DNA of 64,000 bases from Allobosea sp. (GTDB taxonomy: Bacteria; Pseudomonadota; Alphaproteobacteria; Rhizobiales; Beijerinckiaceae), in contig NZ_JAFKFX010000030.1 of assembly GCF_017308075.1 (NCBI RefSeq), forward strand, positions 328,456 to 392,455, in the 5' to 3' direction. Shown piece by piece: positions 8,122-20,733 of this stretch. The notes beneath the pieces were generated by a model that was given only the letters and a program-made list of their open reading frames with translations, was not told the origin of the DNA and made no database searches. Each line of letters begins with the position of its first letter. Position 1 is the stretch's first letter. Made by a program: the position numbers and the translations under genes.

Positions 8122-8868
8122 ATGAAATCATTCCACTGGGGCGCTTTGGGGGGCGGAGGCCTCGGCTTTGCGCTCGGCGGCCCGCTCGGAGCGCTGGTCG
8201 GCGCGCTCGCCGGCCATGTCCTGGTCGACCGCGAGGGCGCGCCCTTCGGGCCAGCGCCGCGGCAGCTCATCTTCACCACCGGCCTCGTCGCCCTCGCCGC
8301 CAAGATGGCGCGCGCCGACGGCGTCGTGACGCGCGACGAGGTCGCCGCCTTCCGCCGCATCGTCACGGTGCCGGCCGAGGAGCAGGGCCATATCGAGCGC
8401 CTGTTCGACCTCGCCAAGCAGACCAGCGCCGGCTTCGAGGCCTATGCCAGCCAGATCGCCGAGAGCTTCCGCGAGGAGCCGGCCCTGCTCGAGGACGTGC
8501 TCGACGGGCTTTTCCTTATCGCCGCCGCCGACGGCGCCATCCATGAGCGCGAGCACGACTATCTGCACGATGTCGCGATGATCTTCGGCATCGATGAGGC
8601 CGGCTTCGCCCGCATCGAGGCGCGCCATGTCCGCCGCCGCGACGACCCCTATCTCGTGCTCGGCGCCAGCCGCGAGATGAGCGACGCCGAGATCCGCAAG
8701 CTGCATCGTGCCCTGGTGGTCGAGAACCACCCCGATCGCGAGATCGCCCGCGGTCTGCCCGAGGAAGCCATCTGCATCGCGACGCGCCGGCTGGCCGCGA
8801 TCAACGCCGCCTGGGACGCGATCCAGAAGGAGCGCGGCCTCGCCAGCCGGCTGGCGGCGCCAGCATGA
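8122..8868 (+). CDS. TerB-DnaJ domain protein (DjlA-like)
   Basis: 248-residue co-chaperone-like protein. A glycine-rich hydrophobic N-terminus (residues 5-33) could insert in the membrane. A TerB/DjlA-type helical domain follows (about 50-170, with paired acidic motifs ARADGVVTRDE and AAADGAIHERE). A C-terminal J domain (about 175-240) has the HPD tripeptide at 203-205, so it should stimulate a DnaK ATPase. The frame is open upstream, but ATG at 8122 starts the conserved part. Its stop overlaps the amidase start in ATGA, so the two genes are probably co-translated. It is arranged like DjlA. Confidence 0.88.
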   Translation: MKSFHWGALGGGGLGFALGGPLGALVGALAGHVLVDREGAPFGPAPRQLIFTTGLVALAAKMARADGVVTRDEVAAFRRIVTVPAEEQGHIERLFDLAKQTSAGFEAYASQIAESFREEPALLEDVLDGLFLIAAADGAIHEREHDYLHDVAMIFGIDEAGFARIEARHVRRRDDPYLVLGASREMSDAEIRKLHRALVVENHPDREIARGLPEEAICIATRRLAAINAAWDAIQKERGLASRLAAPA

Positions 8869-9653
8869 GCGTTTCGACGAAGCCCGACAGCCGCTTCGCC
8901 GCCAAGGTCTTCCCCTCGCCCAATCATGGCGAGCGCAAGTTCCGCGATGGCTCGACCGATCGCCGTCCGGACGCGCTGATCCTGCACTATACCGGCATGC
9001 CCGACACCGGCGAGGCGCTGCAATGGCTGTGCAACCCGACCGCCCAGGTCTCCTGCCACTACTTCGTCTTCGAGAACGGCCACATCCTCCAGCTCGTGCC
9101 CGAGGAACGCCGCGCCTGGCATGCCGGCGCCTCTCACTGGGCCGGCGAGACCGATCTCAACTCCGCCTCGATCGGCATCGAGATCGCCAATCCCGGCCAT
9201 CCCGGCGGCCTTCCCGACTTCCCGGAGGAACAGCTCGCCGCGACGCTGAACCTCTGCCGGGACATTTGCGAGCGCTGGCAAATCCCGCCTGAGCGCGTGC
9301 TCGCCCATTCCGACATCGCGCCCGGCCGCAAGATCGACCCTGGCGAGAAGTTTCCCTGGCGTCGCTTCGCCGAGGGTGGCGTCGGCCTCTGGCTCGAGCC
9401 GGCGCCGATCAAGGGCGGCCGCTTCTTCGCGCGCGGCGATGCCGGCCCGCCGGTCGAGGCGCTGCAGGCGATGTTCGCCATGCTCGGCTACGGCGTTTCG
9501 GTGGACGGGGTCTATGACGAGCGCCTGGAGGCGGTCGTCGCCGCCTTCCAGCGCCATTGGCGGCCGCAGAAGGTCGACGGCGTCGCCGACGGCTCGACGA
9601 TCACGACCCTGCGCGATCTGCTGGCACTGACGCAGGAAGCGCGGACGGCGTAG
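8865..9653 (+). CDS. N-acetylmuramoyl-L-alanine amidase, AmiD type
   Basis: Zinc amidase of 262 residues that cleaves the bond between MurNAc and the stem peptide. The Amidase_2 (PGRP-like) domain spans about residues 20-165. Its zinc ligands are H41 in LILHYTG, H148 in LAHSD and D158 in GRKIDPG. A peptidoglycan-binding domain of the PG_binding_1 type follows at about 185-255 (VEALQAMFAMLGYGVSVDG). No signal peptide is seen, so it may be cytosolic and act in wall recycling as AmpD-like enzymes do, or depend on another route. It overlaps the TerB-DnaJ gene by 4 bases. Confidence 0.92.
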   Translation: MSVSTKPDSRFAAKVFPSPNHGERKFRDGSTDRRPDALILHYTGMPDTGEALQWLCNPTAQVSCHYFVFENGHILQLVPEERRAWHAGASHWAGETDLNSASIGIEIANPGHPGGLPDFPEEQLAATLNLCRDICERWQIPPERVLAHSDIAPGRKIDPGEKFPWRRFAEGGVGLWLEPAPIKGGRFFARGDAGPPVEALQAMFAMLGYGVSVDGVYDERLEAVVAAFQRHWRPQKVDGVADGSTITTLRDLLALTQEARTA

Positions 9654-9766
9654 AGCCGCGGCGCTCCGCGAACATTGCCGCGAGTTAACTCGTCTGCGCC
9701 GGCCGCTTCTGGCATGCTGCGGCCATGGCAGAACGACCGCGCTGTGCTGCCGGAGGAGGATGAACC

Positions 9767-11416
9767 TTGCGTCTCTGGATGATCGGGGCCGGTATCGGAG
9801 CGGCAGCGCTCGCCGCCGGCTATTTGGCCCTGCGGCCAACAGGAGGCGTCGCGAGCGACGCCGCCTATCGCACGGCCGCGATCGACCGCGGCCAGATCAC
9901 CGCCTCCGTGCGCGCCACCGGCACCCTGACCCCGGTCACCACTGTCGTCGTCGGCTCGATGCTATCCGGCCAGGTCGTCGAGATCCTTGCCGACTATAAT
10001 TCGCAGGTAAAGGCTGGCCAGATCGTTGCCCGCCTGAACAGCGACCAGATCAAGACCCGCCGCGACGCCGCCGCCGCCGACCTCTCCCAGGCCAAGGCCG
10101 ATCTTGTCGTCAAGCGCGCCCAGTTGGAGCGCGCCAAGGTCGCTCGCACCAAGGCCGACTCCACCGTCAAGGACCTGGAAGCCCAGCGCGACCGCACCAG
10201 GGCACAGCTTGCTGATGCCAAGCGCACCTTCGACCGCCAGAACGAATTGTTCACGCGCGGCGCCGGTGCCCAGCAAAGCCTCGACAGCGCCCGCACCCAG
10301 GTCGAGATCCAGACGGCGACGCTCGCTTCCAACGAAGCCCAGATCGCCTCGCTCAAGGCCGAGATCGGCGGGCTCGACGCCGACATCTCGCTCGCCGAAG
10401 GCCAGGTCCAGTCCGGCGAGGCGCTGATCGCCCAGCGCGAAGCCAAGCTCAAGGACATCCTGATCGATCTCGAGCGTACCGATATCCGCTCGCCGGTCGA
10501 CGGCGTCGTCGTCCAGCGCCAGGTCAATCTCGGTCAGACCGTCGCCGCCTCGCTCTCGGCGCCGGAGCTGTTCCAGATCGCGCAGGATCTGCACGTCATC
10601 GACATCTACGCGAATATCGACGAGGCCGATGTCGGCCGCCTCAAGGCCGGGCAGACCGTCTCCTTCAGCGTCAACGCCTATCCGAACCGCAGCTTCCAGG
10701 GGCGCGTCGAGATGGTGAGGCTCGGCGCCCAGACCATCCAGAACGTCGTCACCTATACCGGCGTCGTCCGGGTCCAGAACCGTGACCTCGCGCTGCTGCC
10801 GGGCATGACCGCCAATGTCCAGATCGTCACCGACGACAGGCAGGACGTGCTGCGCGTGCCCAACGCGGCGCTGCGTTTCCGCCCGCTCGGCGGCCCGACG
10901 GCGCTTCCCGCCGAGGCGCCGACTACGCGCGGCGGCGGAAACCGCGCCGCTGGCGCGCTGCGCGAGCGCATCGAGGAGGAGGTCCAGCCGACGCCGGAGC
11001 AGAAGCAGGCGATCGCCGCGATCTTCGCCGAGCGGCGCGGCGAAGGCCGGCGCCCGATCGCGGGTCTCTCGGAGGAAGAGCGCCGCGCCGCCTTCCGCGC
11101 CGCCCGCGACGAGATGCGCAGCAAGATCGCCGCGGTGCTCGACCCCGAGCGCCGCGCCAAGTTCGAGGCGCTGATGCAGGAGGGGCGCCCGGCGGCGCAG
11201 GATTTCGCGCCCGGCCGCGTCTATATCCTCGACGGCAACGGCCAGCCCAAGCCGGTCGCCGTCCGGCTCGGCCCGAGCGACGGCGCGTTCACCCAGATCG
11301 TGCCCGCCGCCGAGATCATCGAGAACACGCAGGTCGTGGTCGGCGGCGGTCCACGCGGCGCCGAGCCCGCGCCGGCGAGCCGCGGCCCCGCCCCTCGCGG
11401 CCCGCGGCTGTTCTGA
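9767..11416 (+). CDS. MacA-like periplasmic adaptor with an extra helical insert
   Basis: Membrane-fusion protein of 549 residues that would link the MacB-type ABC transporter encoded downstream to an outer-membrane channel. One N-terminal membrane anchor (residues 5-23) is followed by a lipoyl-type half (about 45-85), a long coiled-coil hairpin rich in Ala, Lys and Glu (about 88-235), the second lipoyl half (IRSPVDGVVVQRQVNLGQ) and beta-barrel segments. Residues about 385-475 form an unusual charged helical insert with TPEQKQAIAAIFAERRG and ERRAAFRAARDEMRSK, resembling Spy/LTxxQ proteins. The start is TTG at 9767, preceded by GGAGGAGGA at a 6-base spacing. Confidence 0.88.
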   Translation: MRLWMIGAGIGAAALAAGYLALRPTGGVASDAAYRTAAIDRGQITASVRATGTLTPVTTVVVGSMLSGQVVEILADYNSQVKAGQIVARLNSDQIKTRRDAAAADLSQAKADLVVKRAQLERAKVARTKADSTVKDLEAQRDRTRAQLADAKRTFDRQNELFTRGAGAQQSLDSARTQVEIQTATLASNEAQIASLKAEIGGLDADISLAEGQVQSGEALIAQREAKLKDILIDLERTDIRSPVDGVVVQRQVNLGQTVAASLSAPELFQIAQDLHVIDIYANIDEADVGRLKAGQTVSFSVNAYPNRSFQGRVEMVRLGAQTIQNVVTYTGVVRVQNRDLALLPGMTANVQIVTDDRQDVLRVPNAALRFRPLGGPTALPAEAPTTRGGGNRAAGALRERIEEEVQPTPEQKQAIAAIFAERRGEGRRPIAGLSEEERRAAFRAARDEMRSKIAAVLDPERRAKFEALMQEGRPAAQDFAPGRVYILDGNGQPKPVAVRLGPSDGAFTQIVPAAEIIENTQVVVGGGPRGAEPAPASRGPAPRGPRLF

Positions 11417-11447
11417 CGAGGTCGGCCATGAAGAGCTGCCCTCTTCC

Positions 11448-11553
11448 TGTCATTCCGGACAAGCGGCAAAGCCGCGCAGCTCCGGAATCCATCGTAGAGC
11501 GCAGCCCCTTGCGATGGCTTCCGGCGCGCCGCTTCGCTGCGGCCGGAATGACA
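11448..11553. repeat. Palindromic intergenic repeat, CATTCCGG family
   Basis: The 188-base gap between the MacA-like and ATPase genes holds an inverted-repeat element with perfect 11-base ends: TGTCATTCCGG at 11448-11458 and CCGGAATGACA at 11543-11553. Internal pairs (TCCGGA twice; GCGGC/GCCGC) could fold it further. It has the look of the short palindromic elements dispersed in alphaproteobacterial genomes. Confidence 0.75.
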
Positions 11554-11603
11554 CGCCCTGGAGCACTCAGGAGCATTTGCCCGACGCCGGCCGGAGCCCC
11601 ACC

Positions 11604-12353
11604 ATGCCCCTGATCGAGGCACGCGCGCTCTCCCGGGTCTACGACCTCGATTCCGGCCGCGTCACCGCGCTCGACCGGGTCAGCCTCGACATCGAGGCGG
11701 GCGATCTCGTCGCGGTGATGGGCCCCTCGGGCTCCGGAAAATCGACCTTCATGAACCTGATCGGCTGCCTCGACCGGCCGACCGGCGGCCAGTACCGGCT
11801 CGACGGCGTCGAGGTCGAGACGCTGTCCGGCGACGGACTCGCCGAACTGCGCAACCGCAAGCTCGGCTTCGTCTTCCAGCAGTTCAACCTTTTGCCGCGC
11901 GTCGATGCCTGCGCCAATGTCGAATTGCCGATGGTCTATGCCGGGGTCGACCGCAAGGCGCGGCGCGAGCGGGCACTCGCCGCGCTCGGCCGGGTCGGCC
12001 TCGCCGAGCGCGCCCATCACCGGCCGATGCAGCTTTCCGGCGGCCAGCAGCAGCGCGTCGCCATCGCCCGCGCCCTGGTCAACCAGCCGCGCCTCCTGCT
12101 CGCCGACGAGCCGACCGGCGCGCTCGACAGCCGCACCGCGCTCGAGATTCTCGCTCTCTTCCAGGACCTCAACCGCGAGGGCGTCACCGTCGTGCTGGTG
12201 ACGCATGATGCCGAGGTCGCAAGGCATGCCCGCCGGGTGGTGCGCTTCCGCGACGGCCATGTCATCGCCGACATCAGACAGGAGCCGGCCGACGCCCGCA
12301 CCGCGCTCGCAGCGCATGACAGCGCCGCCCCCATGCCGGAGGCCGCTGAATGA
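11604..12353 (+). CDS. ABC transporter ATPase, LolD/MacB type
   Basis: Cytoplasmic ATPase of 249 residues that powers the FtsX-like permease encoded next. Walker [10 protein letters not shown] is at residues 40-48, the signature LSGGQ at 144-148, and Walker [13 protein letters not shown] at about 163-174, with the H-loop in VLVTHD. This is the class seen in MacB, LolD and other MacAB-like tripartite systems. The preferred start, ATG at 11604, opens directly with the conserved [13 protein letters not shown]; the frame is open further upstream into repeat DNA. It overlaps the permease start in ATGA. In canonical MacB the two functions are one polypeptide; here they are split. Confidence 0.95.
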   Translation: MPLIEARALSRVYDLDSGRVTALDRVSLDIEAGDLVAVMGPSGSGKSTFMNLIGCLDRPTGGQYRLDGVEVETLSGDGLAELRNRKLGFVFQQFNLLPRVDACANVELPMVYAGVDRKARRERALAALGRVGLAERAHHRPMQLSGGQQQRVAIARALVNQPRLLLADEPTGALDSRTALEILALFQDLNREGVTVVLVTHDAEVARHARRVVRFRDGHVIADIRQEPADARTALAAHDSAAPMPEAAE

Positions 12354-13582
12354 GCCTGCTGGAAGCCATCCGCTCCGCCCTCTCCGCCATCGGCGCCAAT
12401 GCGCTGCGCTCGGCCCTGACCATGCTCGGCATCATCATCGGCGTCGCCGCGGTGATCGCCATGGTCGCGATCGGCTCTGGTGCCCGCGAACGCGTCGACA
12501 GCCAGATCAAGTCGCTCGGTGCCAATCTCGCCATCATCCAGTCGGGCAACGTCACGCAGGGCGGTGTCCGGCTCGGCGCCGGCGCCTCCTCGACCCTGAC
12601 CGACGAAGATGCCCGCGCCGTCGTCAACGAGGTCGAGGACGTCGTCGCAGCCGCCCCGGTGATCACCACCCGCGCCCAAGCGGTCTATGCCGGGACCAAC
12701 TGGTCGACGATGATCACCGCGACCGATCTCGATTTCTTCACCGCCCGCGAATGGGGCCTCGCCGAAGGGCGCCTGTTCGAGCCGGAGGAGATCCGCCGCG
12801 GCGAGATCGTCGCCATCATCGGCCAGACCGTGGCGCGCAACCTGTTCGGCGACTCCGACCCGCTCGACCAGATGTTCCGTATCCGCAACGTGCCCTTCAA
12901 GGTCATCGGCGTGATGGCGGGCAAGGGCCAGTCGGCCCTCGGCCAGGATCAGGACGACGTGATCTTCGTGCCGCTCGACACCGGCCGGCGCCGCATCGTC
13001 GGCCGCAACTATGCCCGCGACCGCTCGGTCCAGACCATCATGGTCAAGTTCGCCAGCGAGGAGGCGATCAATCCCGGCATCGAGCAGACCCGCGCCTTGC
13101 TGCGCCAGCGCCATCGCCTCACCGAGGACCAGGACGACGACTTCATCGTCCGCAACCTGACCGAGATCGCCAACACCGCCACCGCCGCCGCCAGCACCCT
13201 CTCCTGGCTGCTCGCTGCCGTCGCCGGCGTCTCGCTGCTGGTCGGCGGCATCGGCATCATGAACATCATGCTGGTCTCGGTGACCGAGCGCACCCGCGAG
13301 ATCGGACTGCGTTTGGCCGTCGGCGCCCGCCAGCGCGACGTGCTCTCGCAATTCCTGATCGAGGCGACGACGCTCGCCACCATCGGCGGCGCCGTCGGCA
13401 TCGCCCTCGGCGTCGGCGCCGCGACGGCGATCGCCCGCTTCGCCGGCTGGCCCTTCGTGATCTCGGTGCAGACCATCCTGATCGCGGTCGGCGTCTCCGG
13501 GCTGATCGGCGTCTTCTTCGGCTTCTACCCGGCGCGGCAGGCGGCGCGCCTCGACCCCATCGAGGCGCTGCGACGTGAATAA
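12350..13582 (+). CDS. FtsX-like ABC permease, MacB type
   Basis: Inner-membrane permease of 410 residues. One membrane helix (about 20-42) precedes a large periplasmic MacB_PCD domain (about 45-270). Three more helices follow in the C-terminal FtsX domain (about 285-405, from [20 protein letters not shown]). The motif [17 protein letters not shown], typical of MacB-type permeases, is at about 303-319. It completes the adaptor/ATPase/permease set with the two preceding genes. MacAB-type systems pump out macrolides, peptides or lipids; the substrate here is unknown. It does not energise solute import. Confidence 0.93.
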   Translation: MSLLEAIRSALSAIGANALRSALTMLGIIIGVAAVIAMVAIGSGARERVDSQIKSLGANLAIIQSGNVTQGGVRLGAGASSTLTDEDARAVVNEVEDVVAAAPVITTRAQAVYAGTNWSTMITATDLDFFTAREWGLAEGRLFEPEEIRRGEIVAIIGQTVARNLFGDSDPLDQMFRIRNVPFKVIGVMAGKGQSALGQDQDDVIFVPLDTGRRRIVGRNYARDRSVQTIMVKFASEEAINPGIEQTRALLRQRHRLTEDQDDDFIVRNLTEIANTATAAASTLSWLLAAVAGVSLLVGGIGIMNIMLVSVTERTREIGLRLAVGARQRDVLSQFLIEATTLATIGGAVGIALGVGAATAIARFAGWPFVISVQTILIAVGVSGLIGVFFGFYPARQAARLDPIEALRRE

Positions 13583-13635
13583 TGCGCCCGGTCATGCCCC
13601 GGTCAGGCATGCATTAACCATTTCCGCCTAGCGTC

Positions 13636-14664
13636 TTGGCACAGCGCGAAGGGGAACGACGCCCTGCCGCGCCATGCCATGCGAGACAGTCGTTGACCCG
13701 AAATCTGCTCACCGACGGCGAGGCCAGGCGCCTCTACGACCAGGCTGCTCTGCTGGCGAATCTCGGCGCCTGGGAGTGCGAGCTTGCGACCACGCGGCTG
13801 TGCTGGACGGACGGCGTCTACGACCTCTTCGGCCTGCCGCGGGGCTCGACGCTGCACCGGCCCTCGACCGTCGACCTCTATCACGGCGAGTCACGTCGCG
13901 AGATGGAGCGGCTGCGCGCCGGCATCATCCGCTCGGGTGGCAGCTTCGTGCTCGATGCGCGCATCCGCAGCGTCTGCGGCGAGGAGCGCTGGATGCGGCT
14001 GACCGCGGAAGCCTCCTTCCTGCATGGCCGGCCCGACCGGATCTACGGCACGAAGCAGAACGTCACGCGCGAGAAGGAGATGTGGCAGGGGCTGCGACGT
14101 CTGGCCTATAGCGACCCGCTCACCGGACTGGCCAATCGCCGCGCCTTCGAGGCGGAGATGCGCGAATTGCGCGGCCATGCCGAAACCGGTCCGGCGCTCG
14201 GCATGCTGGCCCTCATCGATCTCGACCTGTTCAAGCAGATCAATGACGAGCTCGGCCATGCCGCCGGCGATGAATGCCTGCGCCAGGTCGCGGCTCGGCT
14301 CGAGGCGACGCTCCCCGGCGAGCCGCTGATCGCCCGGATCGGCGGCGACGAGTTCGCCGCACTGCTCTGCTCCACGGCCGGGCTTCTGCCCCTGAAGCAG
14401 CGGTTGATGCAGACTCTGAACGCGCTACGCCGCCCGGTCCGCTGGAAAGGCCGGACAATCGACGTCAGCGCGACGATCGGCGCAACCCTGATCCGGCCCG
14501 GCCGGCATCACGACCCGGAGCAGCTCTTCGCCGAAGCGGACTCCGCTCTCTATGTCGCCAAGGCCGCCGGGCGCGGGCAGCTGCATCTGTTCGGCGCGGC
14601 GCTGGACCACGCCGCAGCCGATGCAACCCCGCCCGGGAGCCGCGAGGTCCTGCACGTTTGCTGA
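13636..14664 (+). CDS. PAS-GGDEF diguanylate cyclase
   Basis: Soluble enzyme that makes the second messenger cyclic di-GMP. A PAS-like sensor (GAWECELATTRLCWTDGVYDLFGLP) leads into the GGDEF domain, which opens with DPLTGLANRRAFEAEM. The active-site GGDEF is intact at 14341-14355 (RIGGDEFAAL). No RxxD inhibitory site is seen five residues upstream, so product inhibition may be absent. The start is uncertain: TTG at 13636 is the longest, TTG at 13693 (TRNLLTDGEARRL) may be the real one. It is not obviously in an operon and converges with metH. Confidence 0.9.
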   Translation: MAQREGERRPAAPCHARQSLTRNLLTDGEARRLYDQAALLANLGAWECELATTRLCWTDGVYDLFGLPRGSTLHRPSTVDLYHGESRREMERLRAGIIRSGGSFVLDARIRSVCGEERWMRLTAEASFLHGRPDRIYGTKQNVTREKEMWQGLRRLAYSDPLTGLANRRAFEAEMRELRGHAETGPALGMLALIDLDLFKQINDELGHAAGDECLRQVAARLEATLPGEPLIARIGGDEFAALLCSTAGLLPLKQRLMQTLNALRRPVRWKGRTIDVSATIGATLIRPGRHHDPEQLFAEADSALYVAKAAGRGQLHLFGAALDHAAADATPPGSREVLHVC

Positions 14665-14758
14665 GCCGAAGCGCCGGCCAGCGCCGCTTATCCCCGACCA
14701 GACGGCGAAGGAGAGAGCGCCTGCCGTTCCGGCTGGCGCCCCTCGATCTTCGTTCCCG

Positions 14759-18511
<3,753 letters not shown>

Positions 18512-18560
18512 CGGAAACGCTTTCGTCTCGGTTCTTTGCGGCGCTGCCAGCGCCCTTCCC

Positions 18561-18647
18561 GTCATTGCGAGGAGCGGAGCGACGAAGCAATCCAGAGAGG
18601 TAGAGTTCTGCCGCCCCTCGATTGCCGCACCTACGCTCGCAATGGCG
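18561..18647. repeat. Palindromic intergenic repeat, CATTGCGAG family
   Basis: CATTGCGAG at 18563-18571 pairs perfectly with CTCGCAATG at 18636-18644, and the neighbouring bases extend the match imperfectly. The segment includes GGAGCGGAGCGACGAAGCAATCC, cut here into its GGAGCGGAGCGACG and AAGCAATCC halves, a pattern seen in many dispersed alphaproteobacterial palindromes. It fills most of the metF-metH gap. Confidence 0.75.
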
Positions 18648-18650
18648 AAA

Positions 18651-19562
18651 TCACTCCGCCGCCACCTGCTGCGCCTGCACCTTCTCCGGCTTCAGGCCGA
18701 CGAGATGGCAGATCGCATAGACCAGGTCGGCCTTGTTCATCGTGTAGAAATGCAGGTCGGAGACGCCGCGGTCGACGAGGTCGAGCACCTGCTCGGCGCA
18801 GACGGCGGCGGCGACGAGACGACGTGTCGCCGGATCGTCCTCAAGCCCTTCGAAGCGGTCGGCCAGCCATTGCGGCACGCTCGCGCCGGTCTTGCGGGCG
18901 AAGCCTGCCGTCTGCCGGAAATTCTGCACCGGCACGATGCCGGGCAGGATCGGGATCTCGATGCCGCGAGCCCGGACCTTGTCGAGATAACGGAAATAGA
19001 CGTCGTTATCGAAGAAGAACTGGGTGATCGCCCGGGTCGCGCCGGCATCGACCTTCTTCTTCAGCGCGTCGATATCGGCGTCCAGCGAGGCCGCTTCCGG
19101 GTGCTTTTCCGGATAGGCGGATACCGTCACCTCGAAATCGCCGACCTTGCGGATGCCGGCGACGAGGTCCGAAGTCTGGTGATAGCCCTCTGGATGCGGC
19201 TCATAGACCGTGCCGAGCCCGCCCGCCGGATCGCCCCGCAGCGCCACGATATGGCGTACCCCGGCCTCCCAATAGGCGCGGATGACCTCGTCGACCTCGC
19301 CGCAGGAGGCCGAGACGCAGGTCAGATGCGCCGCCGGCTTCAAGGCCGTCTCGTCGACCATGCGCTTGACGGTGTTGTGGGTGCGTTCGCGCGTCGAGCC
19401 GCCGGCACCATAGGTCACCGAGACGAAGGCCGGCCCGAGCGGCTCGAGCCGGCGCACGCTCTCCCAGAGGCTGACTTCCATCTCCTCGTTCTTCGGCGGG
19501 AAGAACTCGAAGGAAACGCGCGGGCGGCGCGAGCCGTGCCGGCTGGGGCGGAAAGCGTTCAT
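18651..19562 (-). CDS. metF: 5,10-methylenetetrahydrofolate reductase
   Basis: FAD enzyme that makes 5-methyltetrahydrofolate, the methyl donor for MetH. The 303-residue TIM-barrel protein shows the family opening [14 protein letters not shown] with the catalytic-region glutamate, then [14 protein letters not shown], and later [14 protein letters not shown] and [12 protein letters not shown]. The start ATG at 19562 overlaps the stop of the ArsR-methyltransferase gene (TGATG), so the regulator and metF are co-translated. It is followed by metH, giving a regulator-reductase-synthase unit for the methionine cycle. Confidence 0.97.
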   Translation of the reverse strand: MNAFRPSRHGSRRPRVSFEFFPPKNEEMEVSLWESVRRLEPLGPAFVSVTYGAGGSTRERTHNTVKRMVDETALKPAAHLTCVSASCGEVDEVIRAYWEAGVRHIVALRGDPAGGLGTVYEPHPEGYHQTSDLVAGIRKVGDFEVTVSAYPEKHPEAASLDADIDALKKKVDAGATRAITQFFFDNDVYFRYLDKVRARGIEIPILPGIVPVQNFRQTAGFARKTGASVPQWLADRFEGLEDDPATRRLVAAAVCAEQVLDLVDRGVSDLHFYTMNKADLVYAICHLVGLKPEKVQAQQVAAE

Positions 19563-20575
19563 CACGCAACCTCACGATCGAACTGACGAAGGGGAAAATC
19601 GCCCTGGAGGCGCCGATCGCGGCCGCGCCAGAGCATGACACCGAGCTGGCCGCTTCCGCCGTCGGCAGCCGTGATTTCCTCGGCGAGATCGCATTCGAGC
19701 CCGGCCTCGGCGAACCAGGCGAGGATCTCGTCCTTCTCGAAGCCGAGCCGGCGATGCGCATGCTCGGTGCGCAGGAACTCCATCTCGTGCGGCGCGAAAT
19801 CGACCAGGATCAGCCGCCCCCCCGGAGAAAGCAGCGCAGCCGCCTCGCGCAAGGCGCGCGCGGGATCGTCGAGGAAATGCAGCACCTGATGCACGATCAC
19901 GAGATCGAAGGAGCCGCGCGCGAAGGGCAGAGCATAGATATCGCCCTGCCGGAGCTCGACCCGCGACAGCCCCGCCTTCTCCAGATTGGCGCGCGCCACC
20001 GCCAGCATGGCATGGCTCGCATCGACGCCGACGGCGCGCGCCGCCTTCGGCGCCAGCCGCTCCAGCATGCGCCCGGTACCGGTGCCGAGATCGAGCAGCG
20101 CCTGCAGCGGCTGCTCGCCGACCGCCGCCTCGACCGCCGCCTCGACCGCGGCATCGGGAACGTGCAGCGAGCGCAACTGGTCCCATTCACGCGCGACATT
20201 GGCGAAATAGGATTGCGCCGCCGCGGCCCGGCTGGCCCGCACCGCCGCCAGGCGCTCGCGATCAGCCGCGAGAACCGGATCGGCGGGGTCGAGATCGCGT
20301 GCGAGCGAGAGCGCAAGCGCGCCACCCGGCGTGGCGTCATCGAGCCGGAAGAAGGCGAAGGCCCCTTCGCGCGAGCGCCGCAGCAGGCCGGCCTCGGCCA
20401 TCAGCTTGAGATGTCGCGAGATGCGCGGCTGCGACTGGCCGAGAATGTCGGTGAGATCGGAGACCGAGAGCTCGCCTTCCGCCAGCAGTGCCAGGATCCG
20501 CAGGCGCGTCTCCTCGCCAGCTGCACGCAGCGAGGCCAGAAGGATCGGCAGCGAATGGCGGAAGCGGCGAGTCAC
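19562..20575 (-). CDS. ArsR-family regulator fused to a SAM methyltransferase
   Basis: 337-residue two-domain protein. The N-terminal winged helix (about residues 10-90) is ArsR type, with the recognition segment QSQPRISRHLKLMAEAGLL. A class I methyltransferase fold follows (about 125-310), with the SAM-binding motif LLDLGTGTGRML and the following GVDASHAML acidic strand. It overlaps metF and has a palindromic operator just upstream, so it probably represses metF and metH in response to SAM or S-adenosylhomocysteine, as SahR-like ArsR regulators do. Whether the methyltransferase domain still catalyses or only senses is not clear from sequence. Confidence 0.9.
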   Translation of the reverse strand: MTRRFRHSLPILLASLRAAGEETRLRILALLAEGELSVSDLTDILGQSQPRISRHLKLMAEAGLLRRSREGAFAFFRLDDATPGGALALSLARDLDPADPVLAADRERLAAVRASRAAAAQSYFANVAREWDQLRSLHVPDAAVEAAVEAAVGEQPLQALLDLGTGTGRMLERLAPKAARAVGVDASHAMLAVARANLEKAGLSRVELRQGDIYALPFARGSFDLVIVHQVLHFLDDPARALREAAALLSPGGRLILVDFAPHEMEFLRTEHAHRRLGFEKDEILAWFAEAGLECDLAEEITAADGGSGQLGVMLWRGRDRRLQGDFPLRQFDREVA

Positions 20576-20590
20576 CGGCGAACACCTCGA

Positions 20591-20620
20591 ATATCTGTGA
20601 AAGATATAAAGATATCTTTA
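20591..20620. promoter_or_regulatory. Tandem palindromic operator of the metF/metH block
   Basis: TAAAGATATCTTTA at 20607-20620 is a perfect 14-base palindrome. Next to it, ATATCT at 20591-20596 and AGATAT at 20602-20607 form a second inverted repeat. Both sit 16-45 bases upstream of the ArsR-methyltransferase start in an AT-rich island within GC-rich DNA. This is the expected place and form of an autoregulatory ArsR-type site, similar in kind to SahR sites. Confidence 0.65.
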
Positions 20621-20733
20621 TGTCAACCACAAAGAAGATGCAAGCCTGATTGTCCGATATTCCAGTCGGCACCGACGGATCAAACAAACGCGGGAGCCCC
20701 TCCGCCACATTGGACGGGCTCCGCACACTTCTC

